NCBI RefSeq assembly: GCF_000271485.2 | Contig: NZ_AKVN02000001.1 | Span: 2,443,501-2,507,500, forward strand | DNA from: Pelosinus fermentans DSM 17108 | Lineage (GTDB): Bacteria; Bacillota; Negativicutes; DSM-13327 | Direction: 5' to 3' | Length of the DNA: 64,000 bases | Shown here: positions 51,169-61,792 of the stretch, piece after piece | How positions within the stretch are numbered: the first letter of the stretch is position 1 | Layout: every line of letters starts with the position of its first letter | Translations under genes and position numbers: made by a program | Notes under the pieces: model-generated | Database searches by the model: none | What the model saw: only the letters and a program-made list of their open reading frames with translations | What the model was told of the DNA's origin: nothing

Positions 51169-51207
51169 AAAGGGCACTTTATGCGCATCATAAAGTGCCT
51201 TTTAATT
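51169..51207 (+). terminator. Terminator after the RND operon
   Basis: GGCACTTTAT and ATAAAGTGCC pair and are followed by TTTTAATTTT. Confidence 0.9.
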
Positions 51208-51231
51208 TTCTGTTGTTCGTTTTCACACTTA

Positions 51232-51283
51232 AAAGCCCTCCTATCAATATAAAACAAATCATATTGATGGAGGGCTTTGCTTC
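51232..51283. terminator. Second hairpin between RND operon and rpmB
   Basis: AAAGCCCTCCTATCAATAT pairs with ATATTGATGGAGGGCTTT around a 9-base loop. The T tail is poor on both strands, but the stem is long; it probably backs up the previous terminator or ends rpmB transcription. Confidence 0.6.
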
Positions 51284-51364
51284 GTTTACAGCTTGAAATC
51301 ACAAGAAGTGCTAATTCAAGTTGATGTGCTTTAGTTATAATCTATAATGACTTTTACATTTAAA

Positions 51365-51556
51365 TTAGATAGCACGTTGAACTTTTCCAGAACGTAAGCA
51401 ACGAGTACAAGTGTTAACTCTTTTAGTTTCACCATTCACAACCGCTTTAACTCGTTGAATGTTAGGTTTCCAAGTGCGTTTCGTTTTTAAATGAGAGTGG
51501 CTGACATTAGAGCCAGTAGTTTGACTTTTACTGCAGATTTCACAAAGATTTGCCAT
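51365..51556 (-). CDS. rpmB: Ribosomal protein L28
   Basis: ATG 51556 with GGAGGTGG before it; the longer frame to 51601 is not used. 63 aa: MANLCEICSKSQTTGSNVSHSHLKTKRTWKPNIQRV, VNTCTRCLRSGKVQRAI. Standard length with the CxxC...CxxC zinc ribbon of Cys-type L28. Transcribed alone on the minus strand. Confidence 0.97.
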   Translation of the reverse strand: MANLCEICSKSQTTGSNVSHSHLKTKRTWKPNIQRVKAVVNGETKRVNTCTRCLRSGKVQRAI

Positions 51557-51749
51557 GTATTCCACCTCCTTTGATGAGGGACAAGATATCCTCATTACCA
51601 TAACATCAATATTTTAGCATAACCTACTCACTAAATGCAAGGCATAAGTAGAATTCTTTATCTTAAAAATACTATTGCAGGAATTTTTATTATAAATATT
51701 GAAGTAAAAACGAATAATAAAAAAATGGTAGAGATAGGAGGCGCACAGA

Positions 51750-51947
51750 ATGATTACGAAGGAGACGTCAATAAATGAGTTGCTCCGATCTCATCCCTTG
51801 GTACGTGAAGTTTTTGCCAAACATGGTATGGGATGTATCGGATGCATGGGCGCAGCCACAGAAACAATTGAGAATGGCGCTAAAATGCACAATATTGATG
51901 TTGAGGCACTTTTGAAAGAATTAAATGAATTGTGCAATAGAAAATAG
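51750..51947 (+). CDS. DUF1858 redox disulfide protein
   Basis: 65 aa; AGGAGGCGCACAG before the ATG. ITKETSINELLRSHPLVREVFAKHGMGCIGCMGAATETIENGAKMHNIDVEALLKELN: the hybrid-cluster-protein-associated redox family with its CxGC-type CIGC pair. Small, cytoplasmic, probably a thiol redox carrier. Hybrid cluster protein is not nearby. Terminator overlaps its end. Confidence 0.9.
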   Translation: MITKETSINELLRSHPLVREVFAKHGMGCIGCMGAATETIENGAKMHNIDVEALLKELNELCNRK

Positions 51948-51978
51948 GCAAAGCAATTTTGCCTATTTTCTATTGCTC
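51938..51978 (+). terminator. Terminator after the DUF1858 gene
   Basis: AATAGAAAATAGGCA and TGCCTATTTTCTATT form a 15-bp stem overlapping the last codons; there is no extra T tail beyond the stem's own T4. Confidence 0.75.
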
Positions 51979-52024
51979 TGACTGCAGCTAATAATACTTA
52001 GTATTATGTATGAAGGTGATAAGT

Positions 52025-54073
52025 TTGGAAAATTTTAAAAAAGATAATATACAATACATTAAAGGCGTGGGCCCTAAAAAAGCAAATTTATTGACGAAAT
52101 TAGGGATTTTCACAATTGGAGATTTGTTAGAACATTATCCTCGACGTTATGAAGACCGTAGTCAGCTTAAGATGATAAATAACTTAACCGATGGACAAGT
52201 AGAGAACTTTAAAGCTAGAATGATGAATTGTGCAGAGAGTAAACCTCGCCGAGGTCTTCAGATAACTAAAATTACAGTAGGCGATTCTACAGGAACCGTT
52301 CAATTGGTGTGGTTTAATCAACCTCACCGAAAAAAGATATACGGACTTGGAGCAGAGGTTCTTGTTACAGGTAAGGTGAAAAAAATATATCAAGTGGAAA
52401 TCCAAAATCCAGAGATTGAGATGATCACAGATATGGATACGCTGGAAGCTGGTTATATTACACCAATATATGCTGCTAATGAAAGTATTACTCAAAGATT
52501 TTTGCGAAACCTAATACGTCAGATTTTAACAGAATATAATGCGACAGCTGAAATACTGCCTCCTATCATAATAAAGCAATTTTCATTATTAGATCGTAAA
52601 ACTGCTTTTGAAAACATCCATTTTCCTCTGAATATGGATGTGCTAAAACAGGCGAGAAGAAGATTAGTATTTGAGGAGTTATATTTATTGCAATGTGGGT
52701 TGTTATATATCAAAAAACAAAACAGAAGTAATACGATTGGTATAAAACATGGACCAGACGGATGCCTCGTTAAAAAAGTCAGTGAACAGTTACCATTTAG
52801 CCTTACAGAGGATCAGCAAAAAGTATTATTAGAGATTGCTCTGGATATGGAAGATACAAAACCTATGCAACGGTTACTTCAAGGAGATGTGGGATCAGGT
52901 AAGACTGTGATTGCGGCATTGGCCTTAGCGAAAACAGTCGAAAATGGGTATCAAGGAGCTATGATGGTTCCTACGGAAATATTGGCTGAACAGCATTACT
53001 CTACGCTATCCAATTTGTTTTTGCCATTAGGTATTCGAGTAAAAATACTAACTGGCAAGCTGCCAAAACGCACTCATGAACAGGTTGTTGCAGACATTAA
53101 GTCTGGTTTAGTGGATGTAGTGATAGGTACTCATGCATTAATTCAAGAATCTGTTGAATTTCAATATTTAGGTTTAGTAATTACAGATGAACAACATCGC
53201 TTTGGAGTTCGACAACGAGCAAAATTACAGGAAAAAGGCAATATGCCTGATGTCTTGGTTATGACAGCTACACCGATACCACGTACAATGGCTCTAACAG
53301 TGTATGGTGATCTTGATGTGTCTACTATAAAACAATTACCTCCTGGACGTAAAATAATAAAAACGTATGTTCGAGGATCCGATAGGCGCCAATTGGTATA
53401 TGATTTTATTGAAAAGGAAGTCAATAGTGGACGTCAAGCGTATGTGGTTTGTCCTTTAGTAGAAGAATCGGAGAAAGTAAATGCTCTATCTGCTGTAGAG
53501 TTATATGATGAATTGCTGAAGACGGAGCTAGTGAATATTTCCTGTGGCTTAGTCCATGGAAGAATGAAGTCTGTGGAGAAGGACTTAGTAATGGATCGAT
53601 TTTATCGTGGTGAGATAAAAGTTTTAGTAGCTACGACGGTAATTGAAGTTGGAGTAAATGTGCCCAATGCTACTGTTATGATCATTGAGAATGCTGAACG
53701 TTTTGGTTTAGCCCAATTACATCAATTACGGGGACGAATTGGAAGAGGTGATCATCAGTCCTATTGTATTTTACTTTCTGATAATAAAAAACCAGAAACC
53801 CAGGAACGACTTTCAATTATGGCAAAGACGAACGATGGCTTTGCGTTAGCAGAAGAAGATTTGAAAATTCGTGGTCCAGGACAATTTTTTGGTATACGGC
53901 AGCATGGTCTACCGGATTTGAAAATTGCAGATATTATAAATGATATAGATGTTTTTTTAGAGGCGCGTCAGGCAGCGGAAAAAACAGTGGCTAGACCTGA
54001 ATCGTTTGATATGTTGCGTCCTGCTTTACAAGTACGATTCGGTAAGGAATTTAGTATGATATTTTCTAGTTAA
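52025..54073 (+). CDS. recG: ATP-dependent DNA helicase RecG
   Basis: TTG 52025 sits 4-5 bases after GAAGGTGAT; ATG 52010 has no site upstream, so it is less likely. 682 aa. Wedge/OB domain (IKGVGPKKANLLTKLGIFTIGDLLEHYPRRYEDRS), helicase motifs GDVGSGKTVIAALALAKT (I), TDEQHRFGVRQR (II, DEQH), TATPIPRTMALT (III), TTVIEVGVNVPNATVMII, and LHQLRGRIGRGDHQSYC (VI). It rewinds stalled replication forks and branch-migrates recombination junctions. Confidence 0.95.
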   Translation: MENFKKDNIQYIKGVGPKKANLLTKLGIFTIGDLLEHYPRRYEDRSQLKMINNLTDGQVENFKARMMNCAESKPRRGLQITKITVGDSTGTVQLVWFNQPHRKKIYGLGAEVLVTGKVKKIYQVEIQNPEIEMITDMDTLEAGYITPIYAANESITQRFLRNLIRQILTEYNATAEILPPIIIKQFSLLDRKTAFENIHFPLNMDVLKQARRRLVFEELYLLQCGLLYIKKQNRSNTIGIKHGPDGCLVKKVSEQLPFSLTEDQQKVLLEIALDMEDTKPMQRLLQGDVGSGKTVIAALALAKTVENGYQGAMMVPTEILAEQHYSTLSNLFLPLGIRVKILTGKLPKRTHEQVVADIKSGLVDVVIGTHALIQESVEFQYLGLVITDEQHRFGVRQRAKLQEKGNMPDVLVMTATPIPRTMALTVYGDLDVSTIKQLPPGRKIIKTYVRGSDRRQLVYDFIEKEVNSGRQAYVVCPLVEESEKVNALSAVELYDELLKTELVNISCGLVHGRMKSVEKDLVMDRFYRGEIKVLVATTVIEVGVNVPNATVMIIENAERFGLAQLHQLRGRIGRGDHQSYCILLSDNKKPETQERLSIMAKTNDGFALAEEDLKIRGPGQFFGIRQHGLPDLKIADIINDIDVFLEARQAAEKTVARPESFDMLRPALQVRFGKEFSMIFSS

Positions 54074-54246
54074 ATGAAAAAAAAGACGGCCATATGGCCG
54101 CCAATTATGGGAGAGGAGAAAATTTACATTATCATTGTGCCACGCATAGATTCGTTTTATGCATAAAAGCTGTAAAAAATTTATAAAGTATTTTCTTGCA
54201 TTTTGAGTACACACTATTATTAAAGATTAATAATAGAGGTGGTAAT

Positions 54247-54465
54247 ATGAAATCTACCTGTAGTGAACAGCAATTAAGGGAAATTGCCTGTGAATGTTTA
54301 GAATTTGAACATATTATTAATGCTATGGGATACGGATATTCATTACTAAATGTATCACCCAATGATTTTGTCAGGCGCTGTAATGATTGTGTGAACTGGT
54401 TTGGTGGTGAATGTGTTATTTATCAGCATGAAAGTAAGAAAACTAACATTTTATTAGAAAGTTAG
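54247..54465 (+). CDS. 72-aa cysteine-containing hypothetical protein
   Basis: ATG 54247 after AGAGGTGGTAAT; the longer frame has no site. MKSTCSEQQLREIACECLEFEHIINAMGYGY, then FVRRCNDCVNWFGGECVIY. Six cysteines, with CxxC and C...C pairs in the second half, suggest a small metal-binding or redox domain. Family not recognised. Confidence 0.6.
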   Translation: MKSTCSEQQLREIACECLEFEHIINAMGYGYSLLNVSPNDFVRRCNDCVNWFGGECVIYQHESKKTNILLES

Positions 54466-54479
54466 TTTCGTTTGAATTC

Positions 54480-54600
54480 TAATTATATTTACTTCAGAAC
54501 GTAGCCGTTCTAAAACTCCCGTTTGGGCGAGGGAGTCTTAGGGCGGTTTGGTCATTAGTTTAACATTTACTGACCTTTCAGGTTGCCTTTTTATAGGATT
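54480..54600. other. Structured intergenic stretch, unassigned
   Basis: Consecutive small inverted repeats: GAACG-TAG-CCGTTC, ACTCCC-8-GGGAGT (54510-54530), and GACCT-TTC-AGGT followed by TGCCTTTTTAT. The last may be a terminator. I do not recognise a known riboswitch. Confidence 0.35.
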
Positions 54601-54654
54601 TTTAGTATAGTACAGTATTGGAGAGGTTACTGTTCTGTAGTATGGAGGGGTATG

Positions 54655-55317
54655 ATGATCAGGTTTTTTGGATGGTTGTTCATTATTGTTTTATTTGGAG
54701 CGATTTATCTATGGCAACCGGAATTTTTTCAGCATTCATACAGTATACTTAAACATGGAGATATTATTGCTTTGGCAGAATATCTGCGAAGCTTTGGTCC
54801 CTGGTCGGTACTCATAACGATACTTTTATTTATTATTATGACATTTACCATTGTCTTTCCTTTTATGATTTTGTCAGGAGCATCTGGTATTATGTATGGC
54901 TTGTTTTGGGGAACTGTCATTTCATGGGGCGGAGAAGTTATTGGTGCGGTATGTATGTTTATTTTTGCCCGCTATTTCTTTCGTCAGTTAGTAGCAGGAT
55001 GGATAGCAAATAGTAGATATTTACAGCAAGTGGATGATTATAGTGCCATCAACGGCTTTAAAGCTTTGTTAATAGCGCGGCTATTGCCGTTGGCACCTTC
55101 AGGTATTATTACTGCTGTAGCAGCTATTAGTAGAATGAGTTTTAAGGACTTTTTTTTAGCAACGATTATTGGTAAACTGCCACCTGTTATTATTAAAGTC
55201 CTCATTGGTCATGACATAGTTTTTGCTGGAGAAAATCTGGCACGCTTACTTTTGGTAGTTTTACTTGTTATTGTTGTATATATAGGATTATGGTGGCATA
55301 AACGGAACAAAGGATAA
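54655..55317 (+). CDS. TVP38/TMEM64 (SNARE-associated/DedA-like) membrane protein
   Basis: ATG 54655, 4 bases after GGAGGGG. 220 aa, about six membrane helices. The VTT-domain core is FPFMILSGASGIMYGLFWGTVISWGGEVIGAVCMFIFARYFFRQ and then LLIARLLPLAPSGIITAVAAISRMSFKDFFLATIIGKLPPVII. Such proteins act as lipid scramblases or flippases, or help membrane potential upkeep; the precise role is unknown. Confidence 0.88.
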   Translation: MIRFFGWLFIIVLFGAIYLWQPEFFQHSYSILKHGDIIALAEYLRSFGPWSVLITILLFIIMTFTIVFPFMILSGASGIMYGLFWGTVISWGGEVIGAVCMFIFARYFFRQLVAGWIANSRYLQQVDDYSAINGFKALLIARLLPLAPSGIITAVAAISRMSFKDFFLATIIGKLPPVIIKVLIGHDIVFAGENLARLLLVVLLVIVVYIGLWWHKRNKG

Positions 55318-55411
55318 AATGAGCTGAGAATTCATTTTAAGTAAATGAATTGGCAGGGATATTGTTATATATGGCGAATGAAATATACATAATAATTAAG
55401 GGGATGATTTT

Positions 55412-55597
55412 ATGCCAATTGTACAGATTGATCTGATTGAAGGACGAACTACAGAGCAAAAGCGTGAAATGGTGAAGAGGGTTACGGAGGCAATAACGCA
55501 AACCGCTAATTGTCCTGCTGAAGCAGTAACCATTGTTATTAGAGAAGCTGCTAAACAGCATATCGCTAAAGCTGGGACATTAATGCTCGATAAATAA
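55412..55597 (+). CDS. 4-oxalocrotonate tautomerase family protein
   Basis: 61 aa, the normal size; AAGGGGATGATTTT before the ATG. MPIVQIDLIEGRTTEQKREMVKRVTEAITQTANCPAEAVTIVIREAAKQHIAKAGTL. After Met removal Pro1 is the catalytic base; an Arg near residue 11 (GRT) and the late VIRE arginine fit the active site. The substrate is unknown, since no aromatic-degradation genes are near. Confidence 0.9.
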   Translation: MPIVQIDLIEGRTTEQKREMVKRVTEAITQTANCPAEAVTIVIREAAKQHIAKAGTLMLDK

Positions 55598-55619
55598 AGA
55601 ACAAGTTCTATAAATTCTA

Positions 55620-55657
55620 AAGATCTTCATTAATGATGTAATGAAGATCTTTTTTTA
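55620..55657 (+). terminator. Terminator after the tautomerase gene
   Basis: AGATCTTCAT and ATGAAGATCT pair around TAATGATGTA and are followed by T7. Confidence 0.9.
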
Positions 55658-55806
55658 TATATTTTATGAATCTTTGCTATAAAAGGCAATAATACTACAT
55701 AAAGTATAAGATTTCCATAAGTTATTACACAATTACATAAAAAAGAGTGGATTAGGTAACTTTAAGTATGTTATTATAGTTGAAATAACTTGTTCTATTT
55801 ATATGA

Positions 55807-57273
<1,467 letters not shown>

Positions 57274-57278
57274 ATAGA

Positions 57279-57321
57279 CAAACAAAAACAACACCGTTGT
57301 GCTTACCAAGCAGGCGGTGTT
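57279..57321 (-). terminator. Terminator of the polysaccharide deacetylase gene
   Basis: Minus strand: AACACCG and CGGTGTT pair, then GTTTTTGTTTG. It overlaps the gene's last codons and separates it from converging guaB. Confidence 0.8.
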
Positions 57322-58196
57322 GCTGTATTAATAACACGAAATTCGAAACCGTGTTCTTTATAAAATTTAATAATTGAAGGCAAGGCTTTTACTGTTTCGC
57401 TATGTCCTCTACCATCATGCATTAGAAGGATGGCGTGGCTCCATAGAAAAGTATTTTTATTTGTTTGGCTTATGATGTTTTCGAGGATTGCATCGGCTTT
57501 AGCGTTCGAAGCGTCGCCAGAGCTAATATTCCATCCTACTTCAATATAGCCTTCGGCCTTTAACCTCTTCCAATATTCTGTGGTAAAGTGTCCAGCTGCT
57601 CCACCAGGAGCGCGAGAAATTCGAGGACGTACAGTAAGAATATTTTTGATTAATTCATCATTATGTTGTAGCTGTTCTACATAAGTAGAAGGCGACTGAT
57701 ATAGTTCACGATAAATATGATTATAAGTATGATTGCCTATAGCGTGTCCTGTTGAATAGATTTGTTTTACAAGTTCAGGATGCTTGCTTACCTCAGTTCC
57801 AACTAAAAAAAACGTAGCTTTAATGTTATTTTTTTCTAGAATTGCAAGAATTAAAGGCGTATTTTCTGAGTCAGGACCATCGTCAAAAGTTAAATAGATT
57901 GTCTTATTTCCGTAATAAGGTTCAATACTAGTTAAATCCGTTGCTAATTGACGTTCTTTTCGTTCCTGAACGGTAAATATGTCATATTCCGGTTTATCAT
58001 TGGTCGGAATAACGTCGTTCATTTCAGTGAAGTAGTATACGTCGGGTTCCTTTTCCGAAGGCTTTGTTGTAGCGGGGATTGATGGTGTTTCTTCGATATT
58101 TGGCACTGCAAAGGAAAGAGGAGAAGAGGTAAGAAAAATAAGAGCAATTAGAAAAATGATACCAATGATGCTTAATAAACCATATTTCTTTAACAT
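57303..58196 (-). CDS. Polysaccharide deacetylase (NodB domain)
   Basis: 297 aa; AGGAGACAACT before the ATG. Signal anchor (residues 8-30), then a Pro/Thr/Glu linker and the NodB domain: KTIYLTFDDGPDSENT (Asp-Asp), HAIGNHTYNHIY (zinc His pair), RAPGGAAGHFT, VGWNISSGDAS and LLMHDGRGHSETV (last His). All catalytic residues are present. It removes acetyl groups from peptidoglycan or another exported glycan. In spore-formers such enzymes may act in cortex formation. Confidence 0.9.
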   Translation of the reverse strand: MLKKYGLLSIIGIIFLIALIFLTSSPLSFAVPNIEETPSIPATTKPSEKEPDVYYFTEMNDVIPTNDKPEYDIFTVQERKERQLATDLTSIEPYYGNKTIYLTFDDGPDSENTPLILAILEKNNIKATFFLVGTEVSKHPELVKQIYSTGHAIGNHTYNHIYRELYQSPSTYVEQLQHNDELIKNILTVRPRISRAPGGAAGHFTTEYWKRLKAEGYIEVGWNISSGDASNAKADAILENIISQTNKNTFLWSHAILLMHDGRGHSETVKALPSIIKFYKEHGFEFRVINTATPPAW

Positions 58197-58337
58197 AGTT
58201 GTCTCCTGAGATGTTATTTTACAAAATATTTATGTGAATTTTTTACTATTACCTGCATATTCGACATTAAAGTATATATTCCTGCGGGTAAAGTTTAATA
58301 TGCTTTGGAATACTAAACTAATAAGGAGCGTGATAGA

Positions 58338-60309
58338 ATGCGGCAATTATGTATTATTAGTATCATTGTTATCATCATTGTAAGTTTGTTTGTTAATAGT
58401 AGTTATGCTTTTTTTATGCCGCAAGTTGATAACTTGGATAACTTGCAATTAGTTGCAGCAACACAAGTATTTGATATGAACGGACAACTTATTTCTAAAT
58501 TATTTGAAGAAAATCGGGTTGTAGTATCTATCAATAATATATCACCTTATATACAACAAGCTATCATTGCAAATGAAGATAGTCGATTTTACAATCATTT
58601 TGGTATAGACCCTATCGGTATCATTCGTGCTATGTGGGTTAATCTGCGTTCAGGTAGTTTAGTAGAGGGGGGAGTACCTTAACACAGCAGTTGGCCAAGA
58701 ATATGTTTTTGACCCAGGAACGTACCTTTACCCGAAAAGCAAAAGAATTTTTCTGGGCGATTATTATTGAACGTAAATTTTCAAAGCAAGAAATCTTACA
58801 AGCGTATTTAAATCAAGTATACTTTGGTGAAGGTGCATATGGAGTAGAAGCTTCTTCACAGGTGTATTTTGGTAAACATGCTAGTGAACTAACTTTAGCA
58901 GAAAGTGCATTATTGGCAGGATTGCCTCGTGGTCCCAATCTTTACTCGCCATATGTTGATATGAATGCCGCTATGGAACGTAGAACTACGGTGTTGGCAG
59001 GTATGATGAAAGAAGGCTATATTACGCAAAAACAATTTGAATTAGCACAAAAAGAACCTATAATATTAGCTGGAAAAAAGAAACGTGTAATACAAGCATC
59101 CTATTTTATTGATTATATAGCGAATGAATTAGTAGGGCGTTATGGTGCGAATCGAGTATATAAAGGCGGCTTAAAAGTCTATACAACGATGGATAGTAAA
59201 GTTCAGCAAGGTGCTGAAGCAGTATTAGGTCAGTATCAAGGTGCTGTACTCGCTCTTGATCCACGGACAGGCTATATTAAAGCTATGGTAGGCGGACGTA
59301 ATTATGAAGAAAGTCAATTAAATAGAACAGTGGTTGAAGTGCGGCAACCGGGTTCTGCATTTAAACCTTTTGTATATGCTACTGCTCTTGGTCAGGGATT
59401 AACAGCTAATTCTATTATTCTTGATCAGCCGATTAATATTGCTGGATATGCACCACAAAATTATGATAAAAAGTTCCGTGGACCAGTCACCTTAAAAAAA
59501 GCGATTCGTCTGTCAGTCAATGTAGCTGCAGTAAAACTTGGTCAGCAAGTTGGTATCGATAACGTTCTTAGTTTGGCAAAAAATATGGGTATTACGACAT
59601 TGGTTCCCCAAGACGATAATTTAGCTACTGCTCTGGGGGGTTAACACAAGGCGTAAATTTATTTGATATGGCTACGGCTTATACTGCCTTTGCCAATGGG
59701 GGAATTGTATCTCAACCTATTGCTATTTTAAAAGTGGTGGATGAAAATAATCAAGTATTAGAAGAAGCACACTTAAAGCAGCAATCTGTATTGAGTCGCG
59801 AAGTTGCATACATTATAACAAATATGATGCAGGGAGTAATCGAAAGTGGTACAGGAACGCCTGCTAATATTGGACGGATGGCAGCTGGAAAAACCGGAAC
59901 AACAGACGGATATGAAACAGCTTGGTTTATGGGCTATACACCGGAGTTATTAGTTGGCATTTATGTAGGAAATGATAACCGAACACCTGTAGGAATCTCA
60001 GGTGCCGAAGTAGCAGGCTTATGGGGGAAAATGATGACAAACGTGCTAGCTGGCATTAGTCCCAGTGACTTTCCTATTCCTCCCAATATAATAACGAATG
60101 TACCTGTTTGTGCTGATTCTGGCAAACTAGCTACTCAAGGATGTCCAGAGATCGAATATAGCGCTTTTATTAAAGGTACGGAACCGACTGCTGTCGACAA
60201 TCGAATGCGTTCCAAAGAGCAAGCAAATGAAAAAACAGATCAGACTGGTAGAAAAGAGGAAAAGTCACCATGGTGGAAACTTCCATTACCACGATTGCCC
60301 AGGTTCTAA
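58338..60309 (+). pseudogene. Class A penicillin-binding protein (PBP1A-like), two frameshifts
   Basis: AAGGAGCGTGATAG precedes ATG 58338. Three frames join into one protein: membrane anchor; transglycosylase (ANEDSRFYNHFGID with catalytic Glu, LVEGG-STLTQQLAKNMFL, ERKFSKQEILQAYLNQVYFGEGAYG); transpeptidase (QPGSAFKPFVYA SxxK, SVN, GKTGTTDGYETAWFMGYT). Breaks lie at GTAGAGGGGGGAGT (58666-58674) and CTCTGGGGGGTTAA (59632-59643). Each has six G where seven restore the frame. The two identical-type losses in a run of one base may be read errors and not real damage. It would polymerise and cross-link peptidoglycan. Confidence 0.88.
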
Positions 60310-60378
60310 TAGTGTGATACAATATATTAGATAATTTAAAAGATTAGATTTCTAAATAGTAAGGAGACTCTATGTATA

Positions 60379-61104
60379 GTGCGCAATAGAATAACTGTTT
60401 TAAATGTGATGATTGATGTTGTGACTATGAAAGAAGCGGTTGAGGCTGTAAAACAATTTATTCTACAGAAGAAATCTCGTTTAGTAGTTACCCCGAATCC
60501 GGAAATAATAATGATGGCTAATAAGGATGAACAATTGGCACGCATTATTAATAATGCAGATTTAGTTGTACCTGATGGTGCAGGAGTTGTATGGGCTGCA
60601 CGTTATCAAGGTGATGTCATGCCTGAGCGTGTAGCAGGATATGATTTAGTACAAAATTTGTTAATAGAAGCGATGAGCGAAAAATATAAAATTTATTTGT
60701 TTGGCGGAGCACCAGGTATTGCAGAGAAGGCTAAAAAAATGGCTGAAGAGCGTTATCCTGGTGTACAAATTGTCGGTACACGCAATGGCTTCTTTACAAA
60801 ACAAGATGAATCTGAAATTGTAAATGACATAAAAGCTTGCCAGCCAGATATTTTATTAGTAGCCTTGGGGGTACCAAGACAAGAAAAATGGCTGGAAGAA
60901 TATAAAGAAGAATTAAAAGTTCCCGTATCCATCGGCGTAGGTGGAACATTTGATGTAATGGCCGGAGTTGTAAAGCGAGCACCATTATGGATGCAACGTA
61001 GTAATTTAGAGTGGTTATTTCGCTTGTTGTCAGAGCCGAAACGTGCCATTCGTATGCTAGCTTTGCCACATTTTGTGATAAAAATAATGACTACAAAAAA
61101 ATAG
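60379..61104 (+). CDS. WecG/TagA/CpsF family glycosyltransferase
   Basis: GTG 60379, AAGGAG 12 bases before. 241 aa. VTPNPEIIMMANKDEQLARII (catalytic-side TPNPE), VVPDGAGVVWAARY, PERVAGYDLV, YLFGGAPGIAEKA, LVALGVPRQEKWLEEY and GVGGTFDVMAGVVKRAPLWMQ follow the GT26 pattern. It adds N-acetylmannosamine or a similar sugar to lipid-linked GlcNAc in cell-surface polymer synthesis. It lacks the usual C-terminal membrane-association tail, as short forms do. Confidence 0.92.
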   Translation: MRNRITVLNVMIDVVTMKEAVEAVKQFILQKKSRLVVTPNPEIIMMANKDEQLARIINNADLVVPDGAGVVWAARYQGDVMPERVAGYDLVQNLLIEAMSEKYKIYLFGGAPGIAEKAKKMAEERYPGVQIVGTRNGFFTKQDESEIVNDIKACQPDILLVALGVPRQEKWLEEYKEELKVPVSIGVGGTFDVMAGVVKRAPLWMQRSNLEWLFRLLSEPKRAIRMLALPHFVIKIMTTKK

Positions 61105-61153
61105 AAGGAAACAATTTATAATTTAGATAATTGTTTGTAGATGAGGTGGATAA

Positions 61154-61792
61154 ATGGTTAAAGCGCCGATAGTAAAAGAAGGTTACATATTTATCGTTAT
61201 TCTTGCTATTATTACAATTCTTGTTTATGTGACTGTTAATCCATATTGGAGTATTATTCCAGTTGTTTTAATGGGATTTATTACTTTCTTTTTTCGCAAT
61301 CCTAAAAGGAGTATTCCCAATGATGATAGATTAATTTTGTCGCCTGCTGATGGAAAAGTTATGAGCGTTTGCGAAGTGTATGATGATCAGTTTCTCAATC
61401 AAGTCGGTCTTAAAGTGACAATATTTTTATCGGTTTTCGATGTACATCTTAACCGTAGTCCTATTGCTGGTGAGATAAAATTTCAACAATATACTTGTGG
61501 TCGTTTTCGACCTGCATATAAGAAGACTGTAGGCTGTGAAAATGAACGTCATTCTATCGGTATAGAAAATGATGAAATGAAAGTATTGGTAACACAAATA
61601 GCTGGTATTTTAGCGCGACGTATCGTTTCATGGGTAACTCTTGGAAGTATCCTGCAAAAAGGTGAGAGATATGGTATGATTAAATTTGCATCCTGTACTG
61701 AAATTATTGTACCTAAAACAGTGGAAATAGTAGTTAAAAAAGGGGACAAAGTTAAGGGTGGCGAGACCGTTATAGGGAGGTTGTTGCAATGA
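61154..61792 (+). CDS. psd: Phosphatidylserine decarboxylase, short form
   Basis: 212 aa; GATGAGGTGGATAA before the ATG. N-terminal membrane helices (residues 12-46), then FFRNPKRSIPNDDRLILSPADGKVM, FLSVFDVHLNRSPIAG, ENERHSIGIEN, RRIVSW. The self-cleavage site that forms the pyruvoyl group, normally Gly-Ser, reads FASCTE (Ala-Ser, 61687-61698). Ser is kept, Gly is not. With pssA next door it should make phosphatidylethanolamine. Confidence 0.92.
   Translation: MVKAPIVKEGYIFIVILAIITILVYVTVNPYWSIIPVVLMGFITFFFRNPKRSIPNDDRLILSPADGKVMSVCEVYDDQFLNQVGLKVTIFLSVFDVHLNRSPIAGEIKFQQYTCGRFRPAYKKTVGCENERHSIGIENDEMKVLVTQIAGILARRIVSWVTLGSILQKGERYGMIKFASCTEIIVPKTVEIVVKKGDKVKGGETVIGRLLQ

Noticed and set aside
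54480-54600. Riboswitch upstream of the TVP38 gene
   Set aside because: Several short stems exist, but the sequence fits no riboswitch consensus I know; listed only as an unassigned structure.
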